Assembly (NCBI RefSeq): GCF_003254585.1
Contig: NZ_QJGZ01000036.1
Span: 350,979-414,978 of the forward strand
Source: Flavobacterium sharifuzzamanii
Lineage (GTDB): Bacteria; Bacteroidota; Bacteroidia; Flavobacteriales; Flavobacteriaceae
Reading direction: 5' to 3'
Length of the DNA stretch: 64,000 nucleotides
Of the stretch, positions 1-8,664 are shown in pieces. A program made the translations under genes and the position numbers. The notes beneath the pieces are model-generated. The model did no database searches. It was not told the DNA's origin and saw only the letters and a program-made list of their open reading frames with translations. The number at the start of each line of letters is the position of its first letter. The stretch's first letter is position 1.

Positions 1-1
1 T

Positions 2-799
2 GAGGTTGTTGCTATTGGAGCTGCTATTCAAGGTGGAGTTTTATCTGGAGATGTAAAAGATGTATTGTTACTTGACGTAACTCCTCTTTCTTTAGGTATC
101 GAAACTATGGGTGGTGTATTGACTAAATTAATCGAGTCTAACACAACTATCCCAACTAAAAAATCTCAAGTATTCTCTACTGCTGCTGATTCTCAACCAT
201 CTGTTGAAATCCACGTATTACAAGGAGAAAGAGCTATGGCTGCTGATAACAAAACTATCGGTCGTTTCCACTTAGATGGTATTCCACCAGCACCAAGAGG
301 AGTTCCTCAAATCGAAGTAACTTTCGATATTGATGCTAATGGTATCATCAAAGTTTCTGCAACTGACAAAGGAACTGGAAAATCTCACGATATCCGTATC
401 GAAGCTTCTTCTGGATTAACAGCTGAAGAAATCGAAAAAATGAAAAAAGATGCTGAAGCTAACGCTGATGCTGACAGAATCGCAAAAGAAAGAGCTGAGA
501 AATTGAACGAAGCTGACAGTACTATTTTCCAAACTGAATCTCAATTGAAAGAGTTAGGAGATAAATTAACAGACGATCAAAAAACAGCTATTGAATATGC
601 TTTAACTGAATTGAGAATGGCTCACCAATCTCAAGATCTTGATGCAATCCAAAAAGGATTAGACAATGTAAATGCAGCTTGGAAAACAGCTACAGAAGCA
701 ATGTACGCTCAAGGAGGTGAAGGACAACAAGCTGCTCCACAACAAGAGCAGTCTTCTGGAGATAACGTTGAAGACGTTGAATTCGAAGAAGTAAAATAA
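2..799 (+). CDS. dnaK: Chaperone DnaK (Hsp70), C-terminal part
   Basis: The 5' end lies outside the window; the frame is open from base 2. The visible part begins at the end of the ATPase domain ([14 protein letters not shown]), crosses the linker ([14 protein letters not shown]) and continues through the substrate-binding beta-sandwich and helical lid. It ends in a Gln-rich, acidic tail (EDVEFEEVK). DnaK is the cytoplasmic Hsp70 that binds exposed hydrophobic segments of client proteins in an ATP cycle with DnaJ and GrpE. Codon use is strongly biased to the frequent codons of a highly expressed gene. A strong terminator follows, so the gene ends its transcription unit. The identity is not in doubt; only the N-terminal half is missing. 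Confidence 0.97.
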   Translation, partial: EVVAIGAAIQGGVLSGDVKDVLLLDVTPLSLGIETMGGVLTKLIESNTTIPTKKSQVFSTAADSQPSVEIHVLQGERAMAADNKTIGRFHLDGIPPAPRGVPQIEVTFDIDANGIIKVSATDKGTGKSHDIRIEASSGLTAEEIEKMKKDAEANADADRIAKERAEKLNEADSTIFQTESQLKELGDKLTDDQKTAIEYALTELRMAHQSQDLDAIQKGLDNVNAAWKTATEAMYAQGGEGQQAAPQQEQSSGDNVEDVEFEEVK

Positions 800-840
800 T
801 TCTTTAGTATTAAGTAATTAGTACAAAGTATTAAGATAGA

Positions 841-870
841 AACCGAGTCAGAAATGACTCGGTTTTTTTA
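841..870 (+). terminator. Rho-independent terminator after dnaK
   Basis: A perfect 10-bp stem (AACCGAGTCA pairing with TGACTCGGTT) with a GAAA loop is followed by a T run. The 40 bases between the stop codon and the hairpin hold a degenerate repeat (TTTAGTATTAAG, TTAGTACAAAG, TATTAAGATAG). Confidence 0.9.
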
Positions 871-888
871 TGGTATAGTTTTGTGTAG

Positions 889-908
889 AGACGCACTGTA
901 GTGCGTCT
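889..908. repeat. Short palindromic repeat AGACGCACT/AGTGCGTCT, copy 1
   Basis: Two perfect 9-bp arms are separated by GT. The core AGACGCAC...GTGCGTCT recurs at 45109-45128 with a different loop (AACA), and both copies carry GTAGAG or CTCTAC-type flanks on one side. The element lies between the dnaK terminator and corA, outside any gene. I read it as a dispersed intergenic palindrome rather than a terminator, because no T run follows. Confidence 0.7.
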
Positions 909-991
909 AACTCTAGGTTTTCCACAAACTGATAATTGTCATTTCCCATTCAGATTCTTTTTCGTAATATTACTATTGTAAATTTTCATGA

Positions 992-2065
992 ATGAGAAAG
1001 ATTAAATACAAGAAAGGACGCAAGCTGCAACATATTACTTTAGAGTACACTGGCACGCATAGAGAGCACGAAACAGAGATGCAGCTTTTTGTATATAATG
1101 ACGCAGATGTTGTCGAATACGATAAGTTTACTGTCTTGGCTCTAAATTCTTGTTTTGATTACACAAAAAATAATTGGCTCAATATTCATGGACTTCATGA
1201 TATTAATCTTATAAAAACGATTGGTGCTCATTTTAAGTTAGATGATTTTCTTCTTGCTGATATTTTAAATACTACCAAAAGAACCAAATTAGAAGATCAG
1301 CAAGAGATTTTGTTCTTCAATATAAAATCACTTCTTCCTTCTGAATATTCGGATAATATTAGTGTTGAACAATTAAGCTTTATTTTGAAAGACGGAATCT
1401 TAATTTCTTTTCAAGAAAAACGAAGCGACTTCTTTACGCATATCCGAGAACGTTTACGTACGCATGCAGGAATAGTTAGAACCAAAAAGGTAGATTATCT
1501 CTTGTATTTGCTTTTAGACGCTGTAATGGAAAATTTCTACATTACGTTGGAAGATGAAGAAGATAAAATCGAAGACTTAATCAATTTGACTAAAAAAGAG
1601 GCTAAACCAGTTATTTTGGAGAAAATTGAAAATCATCGTGATAATTTGAATTTCTTAAAACGTTCTATTGTGCCACTTCGAGATTCACTTTATTATTTGA
1701 AAACGAAGAAAGATGATGACGAAGATAATGGTTTAATCCAGAAGGAAACTTTTAACTTCTTTATTAGACTACATCAAAAAAGCTTGGAGCTTTTGGATCA
1801 AATAGAATCAGATATGAGCGCTTTAGAGAGTGCTTCTAATTTTTATTTTTCGGAACAAAGCCGAAAAATGAATGAAATCATGAAAACGCTGACCATTATA
1901 TCAGCTATATTTATTCCGCTTACTTTTATAGTTGGAGTGTACGGAATGAACTTTGAAAACATGCCAGAACTCAAAATGCAGAATGGCTATTTTATAGTCA
2001 TGGGCGTAATGTTTTTGCTGGTAATTGCCCTAATCATTTATTTCAAAAAACGACGTTGGTTCTAG
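992..2065 (+). CDS. corA: CorA-family magnesium/cobalt transporter
   Basis: A 357-residue protein with the CorA plan: a large N-terminal cytoplasmic alpha/beta domain, a long charged helical stalk (about 170-290) and two C-terminal membrane helices. The signature GMN is at residues 318-320, at the end of the first helix (IFIPLTFIVGVYGMNF), followed by an acidic loop (FENMPEL) that guards the pore. The protein ends in a basic tail (FKKRRWF). The family forms pentameric Mg2+/Co2+/Ni2+ channels in the inner membrane. An ATG four bases upstream (988) is followed by a stop after five codons, so 992 is the sensible start. It is a single-gene unit between dnaK and pta. Confidence 0.93.
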   Translation: MRKIKYKKGRKLQHITLEYTGTHREHETEMQLFVYNDADVVEYDKFTVLALNSCFDYTKNNWLNIHGLHDINLIKTIGAHFKLDDFLLADILNTTKRTKLEDQQEILFFNIKSLLPSEYSDNISVEQLSFILKDGILISFQEKRSDFFTHIRERLRTHAGIVRTKKVDYLLYLLLDAVMENFYITLEDEEDKIEDLINLTKKEAKPVILEKIENHRDNLNFLKRSIVPLRDSLYYLKTKKDDDEDNGLIQKETFNFFIRLHQKSLELLDQIESDMSALESASNFYFSEQSRKMNEIMKTLTIISAIFIPLTFIVGVYGMNFENMPELKMQNGYFIVMGVMFLLVIALIIYFKKRRWF

Positions 2066-2078
2066 TCCTGTTTCACAT

Positions 2079-2105
2079 TTGAAAAACTTGATTTTTGTAA
2101 ATTTG
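2079..2105 (+). promoter_or_regulatory. Probable promoter of pta
   Basis: A TTG at 2079-2081 and TAAATTTG at 2098-2105 match the Bacteroidetes -33/-7 pattern with a 16-bp spacer, slightly short of the usual range. The pta ATG is 25 bp downstream of the -7 box. Confidence 0.5.
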
Positions 2106-2129
2106 GTATTTAGAATAAAATAAATAATT

Positions 2130-4223
2130 ATGAGTAAAGCAATATATATAGCCACTAGTGACCATAATAGCGGTAAATCAATTATCACGCTCGGGTTGAT
2201 GAGTATCTTAATTGGTAAAACTGCCAAAGTAGGGTATTTTAGACCTATAATTGAAGATTTTGTCGATGGTGAAGTAGATAATCATATCGAGACCGTTTTG
2301 TCGTATTTTAACCTTGATATTGCGTTTGAAGATGCTTATGCTATTACCAAAAGCAGATTAATCAAGAAAAAAAATAAAGGTAAAATAGGAGAGGTTCTGG
2401 ATCTGATTATTGAGAAGTATAAAAAACTGGAAGAACGATTTGATTTTGTTTTGGTTGAAGGAACCAGCTTTACGGGAGAAGGAACTTCAATCGAATTAGA
2501 TCTGAATGTTTTGATTGCCAAAAACCTCGGAATTCCAACTATAATTGTCGGTTCTGGAGTTGGTAAAACCTTAGAAGAACTTTTAGATAGTTTGTATTTA
2601 GTTTATGATTCCTTTAAAGTAAAAGAGGTTGAAGTTTTATCTGTTTTTGCGAATAAAGTACAGCCCGAGAATATTGAACTGGTGACAAAAAGTTTGCAAA
2701 AAAGTTTGCCATCAAATGTTTTAATAAATACAATTCCGCTTATTTCGAGTTTGAATAATCCAACCATGCAGGAAATTGTAAACGAATTGAATGCCAAAGT
2801 TTTGTTTGGAGAAAATTATCTGAATAACGAGATCGGACATTACAGTGTTGGGGCAATGCAACTTCATAATTATTTGGTGCATCTGCACAATAATGCTCTT
2901 GTAATTACTCCAGGAGATCGTTCAGATATCATTTTAGGAGCATTACAGGCAAATGAATCGGCAAATTACCCGACGATTTCAGGAATTATCCTGACAGGAA
3001 ATATTGTTCCAGAAGAAAGTATTTTAAAGCTTATTGAAGGACTTTCGGCGATTGTTCCGATTATTGCTGTAGATGGAGGGACTTACCACATTACAAATAA
3101 AATAGGCTCTATAAAATCGGAGATTTACGCCAACAATACGCATAAGATTGAAACCTCAATTAATACTTTTGAAAAGTACGTCGAAATTGAAGCTTTATCG
3201 CAAAGAGTAATTACTTTTCAGCCTGAAGGTATGACGCCAAAAATGTTTCAGTACAACATGGTTAAAAGAGCCAAACAGCACAGAAAACATATTGTATTGC
3301 CAGAAGGAAACGATGACCGAATTATTACAGCAGCATCAAGATTATTGGACATGGATGTGGTAGATATTTCGATTATTGGAGATAAAAAACAAATAGAAAG
3401 TAAAGTTGCGGAACTTGGACTTACATTTGACTTTTCTAAAGTAAACATCATTAATCCGATCGAATCTGAAATGTATGAGGATTATGCTAATACGTACTAC
3501 GAGCTTAGAAAAGCCAAAAACGTAAGTATTACAATGGCAAGAGATTTAATGGAAGATGTTTCGTATTTCGGAACCATGATGGTGTACAAAGACCATGCAG
3601 ACGGAATGGTTTCTGGAGCGGCTCACACTACACAGCATACGATTTTACCAGCACTACAATTCATTAAAACTAAACCTAATTCATCTGTAGTTTCGTCTGT
3701 ATTCTTTATGTGTCTTGAAGATAGGGTTTCTGTTTTTGGAGATTGCGCTATTAATCCAAATCCAACAGCAGAACAATTGGCAGAAATTGCAATTTCCTCA
3801 GCAGAATCGAGTTTGGCATTCGGAATTGAACCAAAAATAGCAATGCTTTCTTATTCTTCTGGATCATCAGGAAAAGGAGATGAGGTTGATAAAGTTAGAA
3901 CTGCGACAGCAATTGTAAAAGAAAAAAGACCAGATTTAAAAATCGAAGGGCCAATTCAGTATGATGCAGCAGTCGATCTTAGTGTTGGAAAAAGCAAAAT
4001 GCCAGATTCAGAAGTGGCAGGACAAGCAAGCGTATTGATTTTCCCTGATTTAAATACAGGAAATAATACATATAAAGCCGTTCAGAGAGAAACGGGAGCT
4101 TTGGCAATTGGTCCAATGCTACAAGGTTTAAACAAGCCTGTAAACGACTTAAGTCGTGGCTGTACTGTGGATGATATTATCAACACAGTTGTCATTACAG
4201 CAATCCAAGCACAAGGAATGTAA
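2130..4223 (+). CDS. pta: Phosphate acetyltransferase (long form)
   Basis: Interconverts acetyl-CoA and acetyl phosphate in the cytoplasm, the first step of acetate overflow; acetate kinase downstream completes the pathway. At 697 residues it is the long form. It has an N-terminal P-loop-like domain (ATSDHNSGKSIITLG, residues 8-22) related to dethiobiotin synthetase, a central DRTGG domain (about 215-325) and the C-terminal catalytic PTA domain from about 370 (KHIVLPEGNDDRI, then SGSSGKGDEVDKVRTA). In enterobacteria the N-terminal domains tune activity allosterically. The gene is 163 bp upstream of ackA on the same strand; the gap has a periodic repeat but no clear terminator. Confidence 0.95.
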   Translation: MSKAIYIATSDHNSGKSIITLGLMSILIGKTAKVGYFRPIIEDFVDGEVDNHIETVLSYFNLDIAFEDAYAITKSRLIKKKNKGKIGEVLDLIIEKYKKLEERFDFVLVEGTSFTGEGTSIELDLNVLIAKNLGIPTIIVGSGVGKTLEELLDSLYLVYDSFKVKEVEVLSVFANKVQPENIELVTKSLQKSLPSNVLINTIPLISSLNNPTMQEIVNELNAKVLFGENYLNNEIGHYSVGAMQLHNYLVHLHNNALVITPGDRSDIILGALQANESANYPTISGIILTGNIVPEESILKLIEGLSAIVPIIAVDGGTYHITNKIGSIKSEIYANNTHKIETSINTFEKYVEIEALSQRVITFQPEGMTPKMFQYNMVKRAKQHRKHIVLPEGNDDRIITAASRLLDMDVVDISIIGDKKQIESKVAELGLTFDFSKVNIINPIESEMYEDYANTYYELRKAKNVSITMARDLMEDVSYFGTMMVYKDHADGMVSGAAHTTQHTILPALQFIKTKPNSSVVSSVFFMCLEDRVSVFGDCAINPNPTAEQLAEIAISSAESSLAFGIEPKIAMLSYSSGSSGKGDEVDKVRTATAIVKEKRPDLKIEGPIQYDAAVDLSVGKSKMPDSEVAGQASVLIFPDLNTGNNTYKAVQRETGALAIGPMLQGLNKPVNDLSRGCTVDDIINTVVITAIQAQGM

Positions 4224-4350
4224 ATAATTGTGAATTGTTAATGGTAAATTATGAATTTACTTTGCCTTAAAATTTGCTTTTATTTCAATTTTAATTCGAG
4301 ATATAAAAATTATAAAATAAAAAGTTTTGAGTCTTAAAAAAAACTCAACA

Positions 4351-4378
4351 CCTTAGAAACTTAGCATCTTAGTACCTT
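4351..4378. repeat. Short-period degenerate repeat (CTTAG units)
   Basis: Three CTTAG units with period 9-10 (CTTAGAAA, CTTAGCAT, CTTAGTAC) lie in the pta-ackA spacer, after another degenerate stretch (TGTGAATTGTTAATGG, then ATTATGAATTTAC). This is one of several unrelated-sequence, similar-period repeats found only between genes in this window. Confidence 0.55.
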
Positions 4379-4386
4379 TAAAAAAA

Positions 4387-5571
4387 ATGAAAATACTAAT
4401 TATAAATTCAGGGAGTTCTTCAATTAAATACCAATTAATGGTAATGCCAGAAAACGAAGTAATCTGTTCTGGAATGATTGACCGAATTGGCTTAGAAACT
4501 TCAAATATTACTTTTAAAACTGCTGTTGCTTCACGAGAAGAAACGCTTGCGATTCCGAACCATAAAATAGGTTTGCAGAAAGTAGCCAATATGCTTTTAG
4601 ATCCTGAAAAAGGAGTAATTAAATCGACTTCAGAGATTGCTGCTGTCGGGCATCGCGTAGTGCATGGCGGAAGCGATTTTAGCGCAACAGTAAAAATTGA
4701 TGAAAAAGTTAAGGAAAAAATCAAACAGCTTTTTGAATTGGCGCCTTTGCACAATCCTGCCAATTTAGAAGGAATTAATGTGGCGGAAGAAATATTTAGT
4801 TCTGCAGAACAAATTGCTGTTTTTGATACTGCCTTTCATCAGACTATGCCAGAAGTAGCATATAAATATGCGATTCCGAATTATCTTTTAACAGAAAACA
4901 AAGTACGTGTTTACGGTTTTCATGGAACGAGCCACAAATATGTTTCTGAAAAAGCAATTAATTATTTAAAAGATAATTCTAAAATAATTACCATTCATTT
5001 AGGAAATGGCTGCAGTATGGCTGCAGTGAAAAACGGAAAATGTATTGATACTTCAATGGGGTTTTCACCTTCAAACGGTTTGATTATGGGAACCCGTGCC
5101 GGTGATATTGACCAGTCTGTTGTTTTTTATATGATTAAAAATTTGGGGTATACTCCAGACGAAGTAAATGCTGTTTTGTTGAAACAAAGCGGTATGCTTG
5201 GGCTTACAGGTTACAGTGATTTGCGTGATATTGAAGCGGAAGCTGAAAAAGGAAACAAAGACTGTCAATTGGCATTACAAATGAATGCTTATAGAATTAG
5301 AAAAACAATTGGAGCTTATGCCGCAGCTCTGAATGGATTAAATGCAATTGTTTTTACTGCAGGAATTGGAGAAAACTCATCTTATATGCGTAATTTGATT
5401 TGTACCGATATGGATTATTTCGGAATTGAAATTGACACAGGAAAAAATGAACTGCGTTCTAAAGAATTAAGAGAAATAAATTCGGAAAAATCTATTGTAA
5501 AAGTTTTGGTTGTTCCAACGGACGAAGAATATGAAATTGCAAATCAGGTTTTTCAATTGCTTGAAAATTAG
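4387..5571 (+). CDS. ackA: Acetate kinase
   Basis: Transfers the phosphate of acetyl phosphate to ADP, making ATP and acetate, or runs in reverse to activate acetate. The 394-residue protein shows the ASKHA phosphotransferase motifs: NSGSSSIKYQL at 7-17, HRVVHGG at 89-95, the catalytic Arg/His region VYGFHGTSHKYVS, the phosphate loop ITIHLGNGCSM, MGTRAGDID, and the adenosine-binding FTAGIGENS. Length is normal for the family. It follows pta, giving the usual pta-ackA pair, and is closed by a terminator at 5596. Confidence 0.97.
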   Translation: MKILIINSGSSSIKYQLMVMPENEVICSGMIDRIGLETSNITFKTAVASREETLAIPNHKIGLQKVANMLLDPEKGVIKSTSEIAAVGHRVVHGGSDFSATVKIDEKVKEKIKQLFELAPLHNPANLEGINVAEEIFSSAEQIAVFDTAFHQTMPEVAYKYAIPNYLLTENKVRVYGFHGTSHKYVSEKAINYLKDNSKIITIHLGNGCSMAAVKNGKCIDTSMGFSPSNGLIMGTRAGDIDQSVVFYMIKNLGYTPDEVNAVLLKQSGMLGLTGYSDLRDIEAEAEKGNKDCQLALQMNAYRIRKTIGAYAAALNGLNAIVFTAGIGENSSYMRNLICTDMDYFGIEIDTGKNELRSKELREINSEKSIVKVLVVPTDEEYEIANQVFQLLEN

Positions 5572-5595
5572 AATATTTTATCCTAACTAAATTAC

Positions 5596-5622
5596 AGGCT
5601 CCTTTCTTATGGAGCCTTTTTT
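5596..5622 (+). terminator. Terminator after ackA
   Basis: AGGCTCC pairs with GGAGCCT across an 8-nt loop and runs into six T residues. It separates the acetate genes from the PUL regulator. Confidence 0.85.
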
Positions 5623-5649
5623 ATGCTTTCAGTTTAAGTTTTTTGTCAG

Positions 5650-5657
5650 TATCTTTG
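5650..5657 (+). promoter_or_regulatory. -7 box of the PUL regulator
   Basis: TATCTTTG is a perfect TAnnTTTG element. The -33 position has no perfect TTG. Transcription would start around 5662, downstream of the furthest in-frame start (TTG 5643). This supports translation from the in-frame TTG at 5676. Confidence 0.55.
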
Positions 5658-5675
5658 AATTTAAAAAATAATATC

Positions 5676-8420
5676 TTGAAATCGATAATTTTAAAATCCG
5701 TTTTCTTCTTTTTCATCGCTTTACAACTTCAAGCACAAGAATTACTTCCCTTTGTTGAAAATTACAGTAAATCTGATTATCAGGGAGATAATCAAATTTG
5801 GAATGTTGTGCAAGGAAACGATAATGCCATGTATTTTGCAAATAACCATTATTTGCTTCGTTACGACGGCGTAAAATGGGAAAAATATACACTTCCAAAT
5901 AAAACTATTATTCGATCAATTCTGATTGAAGGAGATAAAATATATTCTGGGTCATATAAAGAATTTGGTTATTGGTACAGAAAAGATGGTACCATGCATT
6001 ATGTTTCTATTACCAAAAATCTCAGATTATTTGATGAAAAAGATAATGAAGAGATTTGGAAAATTTTCAGATTTAATGGCTCTCTCTATTTTCAATCTTT
6101 TAATGATGTTTTTATTTATAATGGAAAAACAGTTAAGAAAATTAAGTTTCCTTTTCTTATTTCATATTGTTTTGGAGTAGATAAAAATTTATACGTTGCT
6201 TCTGTTAAAGATGGAATTTATAAAATGAACGGTAAGTACATTTCCAATCCAAAAGGATGGGATGTTTTAAAAAATACCGTTGTTCACGCTATAGAAAAGT
6301 TTCAAAATACGACTTATATTTTTACACAAAAAAAAGGTGTTTTCATTGTAGAAAAAAATGGATTGAGAAGCTGGGAACATCCAATAAATGAAACTTTAAA
6401 AGCTGCAACCATCAACGTGGCAAAATTTGTCAAAAATGATAAGCTGATTATTGGAACTGGAAATCGCGGAATTTACATTTTAGATTTGAAAAATAATTCC
6501 TATAAAAATATTGAGCGCAATAATGTTTTAATGAATAATTCGGTCCTGAGTATAGGATTGGATAAAGAAAACGATTTGTGGGTTGGTTTAGATAATGGCA
6601 TTGCTCATATTGAGGTTAATTCTCCTATTTCTTTCTTTTATGATAATTCTGGTCTTTTAGGTTCTGTTTACGCTGTAGCGGCAATTAATAAAGGTTATTT
6701 AATTGCATCAAATCACGGTATTTTTGAGTATAGTGCAGGGAAATTTAATATGATGCCTACTACGCAAGGGCAAGGCTGGAATATTTCTCTAATTGATGGA
6801 AAATATATTATTGGTCATAATGATGGTACTTTTTCATACGAAAATAATACTCTAACGAAAATAAATGGTGTTAGCGGAGGCTGGAATATGTCTAAAAGTA
6901 GTATCAACAATACTTATTTTCAATCGACTTATAGCGGTATTTTAGTTTATGATGATCCATCAAACATGTCCCATTATAAGATTATCAAAGATCTGGCAAA
7001 ACCTATAAAGTATGTTGCTCAAAACAAGAAAAATGAAATTTGGGCTGCCGATAACTATCGTGGCTTGTACCGTGTTTTGCTAGATGATAATTATAATACA
7101 TTAAAAGTTGAAAATGTCACGCAGCAAAGCAAAATACAAAATGATTTTGGAATAAAGATTTTTGAGTTTAGAAAAGAAATACTTTTTCTAATTAATAACT
7201 CTTGGTACACATATAATTCTATATCTAATAAATTGGAAGAAAATGAATTGTTTAATACAAATTTCAGAAATGTAACAGATGTAGTTTCCATAGACGAAGA
7301 TCATTTTATGGTTTTGCAAAATGGAATCTTGTATCATATTTATGCTCAAGGAAACAAATTCGTCTGGAATATTATTCAGGAGAAATATTATAAAGGAAAA
7401 TTGATTAATGAAAATCTAAGAATTTTCAAAAAGGACAATTATTATTTGTTTAATCTAGATGACGGTTTTATTTCTCTTAAACTCGAATACGAAAACAAAC
7501 AAAATTCAGAAGTAAAAATTGAAGCATTTAGTAATGATGTTTTAGTTCCGAGCGAAGAGAAAATTAAATTCAATACCGAATTAAAGATTAATGTTATTTC
7601 CGGAATTTATGGAGCGAGTAAGCCAAATTTATTTTATAAGCTAGACAAAGAAAAAGATTTCATTCCAATTTCAGACGGATTGATTGTTTTGAATAATTTG
7701 AGCAGTGGTTATCATGCAGTAGAAATATTCAAACACGATGGAGCTACTTATGATGCAGTTTCCTCGTATAAATTTAAAGTTGCCGAACCTTGGTATTTTT
7801 CATTTTGGATGATTTTGCTGTATTTTCTAGTTATTGGAGCAGTTTTATTCTTTTATTATAAATGGAACAAACTTCGTTATATGCAAAAATTAAAATTGCA
7901 GGCTGAAGAATTAAAACATCAAAGAGAAATTCTTGAAATGGAATTGAAAAAAGAAAACGAACTTAATATCCAAGAATACGAAAAACACATTTTGGAATTA
8001 GAATTGCAGGCAAAATCTTCTGAAGTTGCTGGCAAATCATTATCAATTGCCAAACAAACTGAAATGATTGATAAAATTCAAGGTATTTTGGAAAGTGAAA
8101 AAGACTTCAGTAAACTTAAAAATGAAATTAGAAAAGCTATTAAGATTAATGAAGTAAATAAACACGAATGGGAAACATTTGAAACCAATTTGAATCAAAT
8201 TCATAATGAGTTTATTATTAATCTGTCTAAAAAATATCCGCACCTAACTCCAAAGGATATCAAACTATGTGTTTATCTTAAAATGAATCTTTCTTCTAAG
8301 GAAATTGCTCCTATGATGAATATATCATTTAGAGGCGTAGAACTGCATAGATATCGCCTTAGAAAGAAGCTAAACCTTACTCAGGACGAAAATCTATCTA
8401 AGTTTTTATTAACTCTGTAA
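5676..8420 (+). CDS. Membrane sensor-regulator: beta-propeller, Y_Y_Y, TM, coiled coil, LuxR-type HTH
   Basis: A one-component transmembrane regulator of about 914 residues. It opens with a signal peptide (start KSIILKSVFFFF, cleavage after LQAQ). Then come periplasmic two-component-regulator propeller repeats (NDLWVGLDNGIAHI, NEIWAADNYRGLY), a Y_Y_Y domain, one membrane helix (WMILLYFLVIGAVLFFYY), a long coiled coil, and a C-terminal GerE/LuxR helix-turn-helix (HLTPKDIKLCVYLKMNLSSK, then FRGVELHRYRLRKKL). It has no histidine kinase or receiver domain, so it is not a classical hybrid system; periplasmic ligand binding probably acts on the DNA-binding domain through the coiled coil. I chose the TTG at 5676 because it starts the signal peptide cleanly and lies just after a TATCTTTG box. 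Its position upstream of susC suggests it controls the PUL. Confidence 0.82.
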   Translation: MKSIILKSVFFFFIALQLQAQELLPFVENYSKSDYQGDNQIWNVVQGNDNAMYFANNHYLLRYDGVKWEKYTLPNKTIIRSILIEGDKIYSGSYKEFGYWYRKDGTMHYVSITKNLRLFDEKDNEEIWKIFRFNGSLYFQSFNDVFIYNGKTVKKIKFPFLISYCFGVDKNLYVASVKDGIYKMNGKYISNPKGWDVLKNTVVHAIEKFQNTTYIFTQKKGVFIVEKNGLRSWEHPINETLKAATINVAKFVKNDKLIIGTGNRGIYILDLKNNSYKNIERNNVLMNNSVLSIGLDKENDLWVGLDNGIAHIEVNSPISFFYDNSGLLGSVYAVAAINKGYLIASNHGIFEYSAGKFNMMPTTQGQGWNISLIDGKYIIGHNDGTFSYENNTLTKINGVSGGWNMSKSSINNTYFQSTYSGILVYDDPSNMSHYKIIKDLAKPIKYVAQNKKNEIWAADNYRGLYRVLLDDNYNTLKVENVTQQSKIQNDFGIKIFEFRKEILFLINNSWYTYNSISNKLEENELFNTNFRNVTDVVSIDEDHFMVLQNGILYHIYAQGNKFVWNIIQEKYYKGKLINENLRIFKKDNYYLFNLDDGFISLKLEYENKQNSEVKIEAFSNDVLVPSEEKIKFNTELKINVISGIYGASKPNLFYKLDKEKDFIPISDGLIVLNNLSSGYHAVEIFKHDGATYDAVSSYKFKVAEPWYFSFWMILLYFLVIGAVLFFYYKWNKLRYMQKLKLQAEELKHQREILEMELKKENELNIQEYEKHILELELQAKSSEVAGKSLSIAKQTEMIDKIQGILESEKDFSKLKNEIRKAIKINEVNKHEWETFETNLNQIHNEFIINLSKKYPHLTPKDIKLCVYLKMNLSSKEIAPMMNISFRGVELHRYRLRKKLNLTQDENLSKFLLTL

Positions 8421-8587
8421 GATTCCATTTTATTTTTTACAGAATTTATATTTTTCCATATCATTTTTTATATAATTACGATACATCATTACTACATCAT
8501 AATGTTATGTTAAACGAATTTTATTAACATTTATAGTGTTGATAATCATTGTTATAGGATTAAATTTTAACACATTGATGTAGCTAT

Positions 8588-8621
8588 GTTGTAGTGGTGT
8601 TTGATGTACTACAACGTTGTA
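8588..8621. promoter_or_regulatory. Overlapping dyads upstream of susC, candidate operator
   Basis: GTTGTAGT (8588-8595) and ACTACAAC (8608-8615) are perfect 8-bp inverted arms with a 12-bp spacer. The right arm overlaps a perfect 12-bp palindrome, TACAACGTTGTA (8610-8621). A weak -7-like TTAATTTG follows near 8629-8636, and the susC ATG is at 8665. A further inverted pair (ATGTTAA/TTAACAT) lies about 60 bp upstream. The position fits an activator site for the upstream LuxR-type regulator; that link is inference. Confidence 0.5.
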
Positions 8622-8664
8622 ATTGCTTAATTTGGCTCTACTAACTTAAACGATTACGTACTGT

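Noticed and set aside
4353..4763. 136-codon open frame on the minus strand over the start of ackA
   Set aside because: It lies antisense to a certain gene, has no start signal and encodes a composition expected from a complementary frame.
5676..8420. Hybrid two-component system
   Set aside because: The protein has propeller, Y_Y_Y and HTH domains but no histidine kinase, HATPase or receiver motifs.
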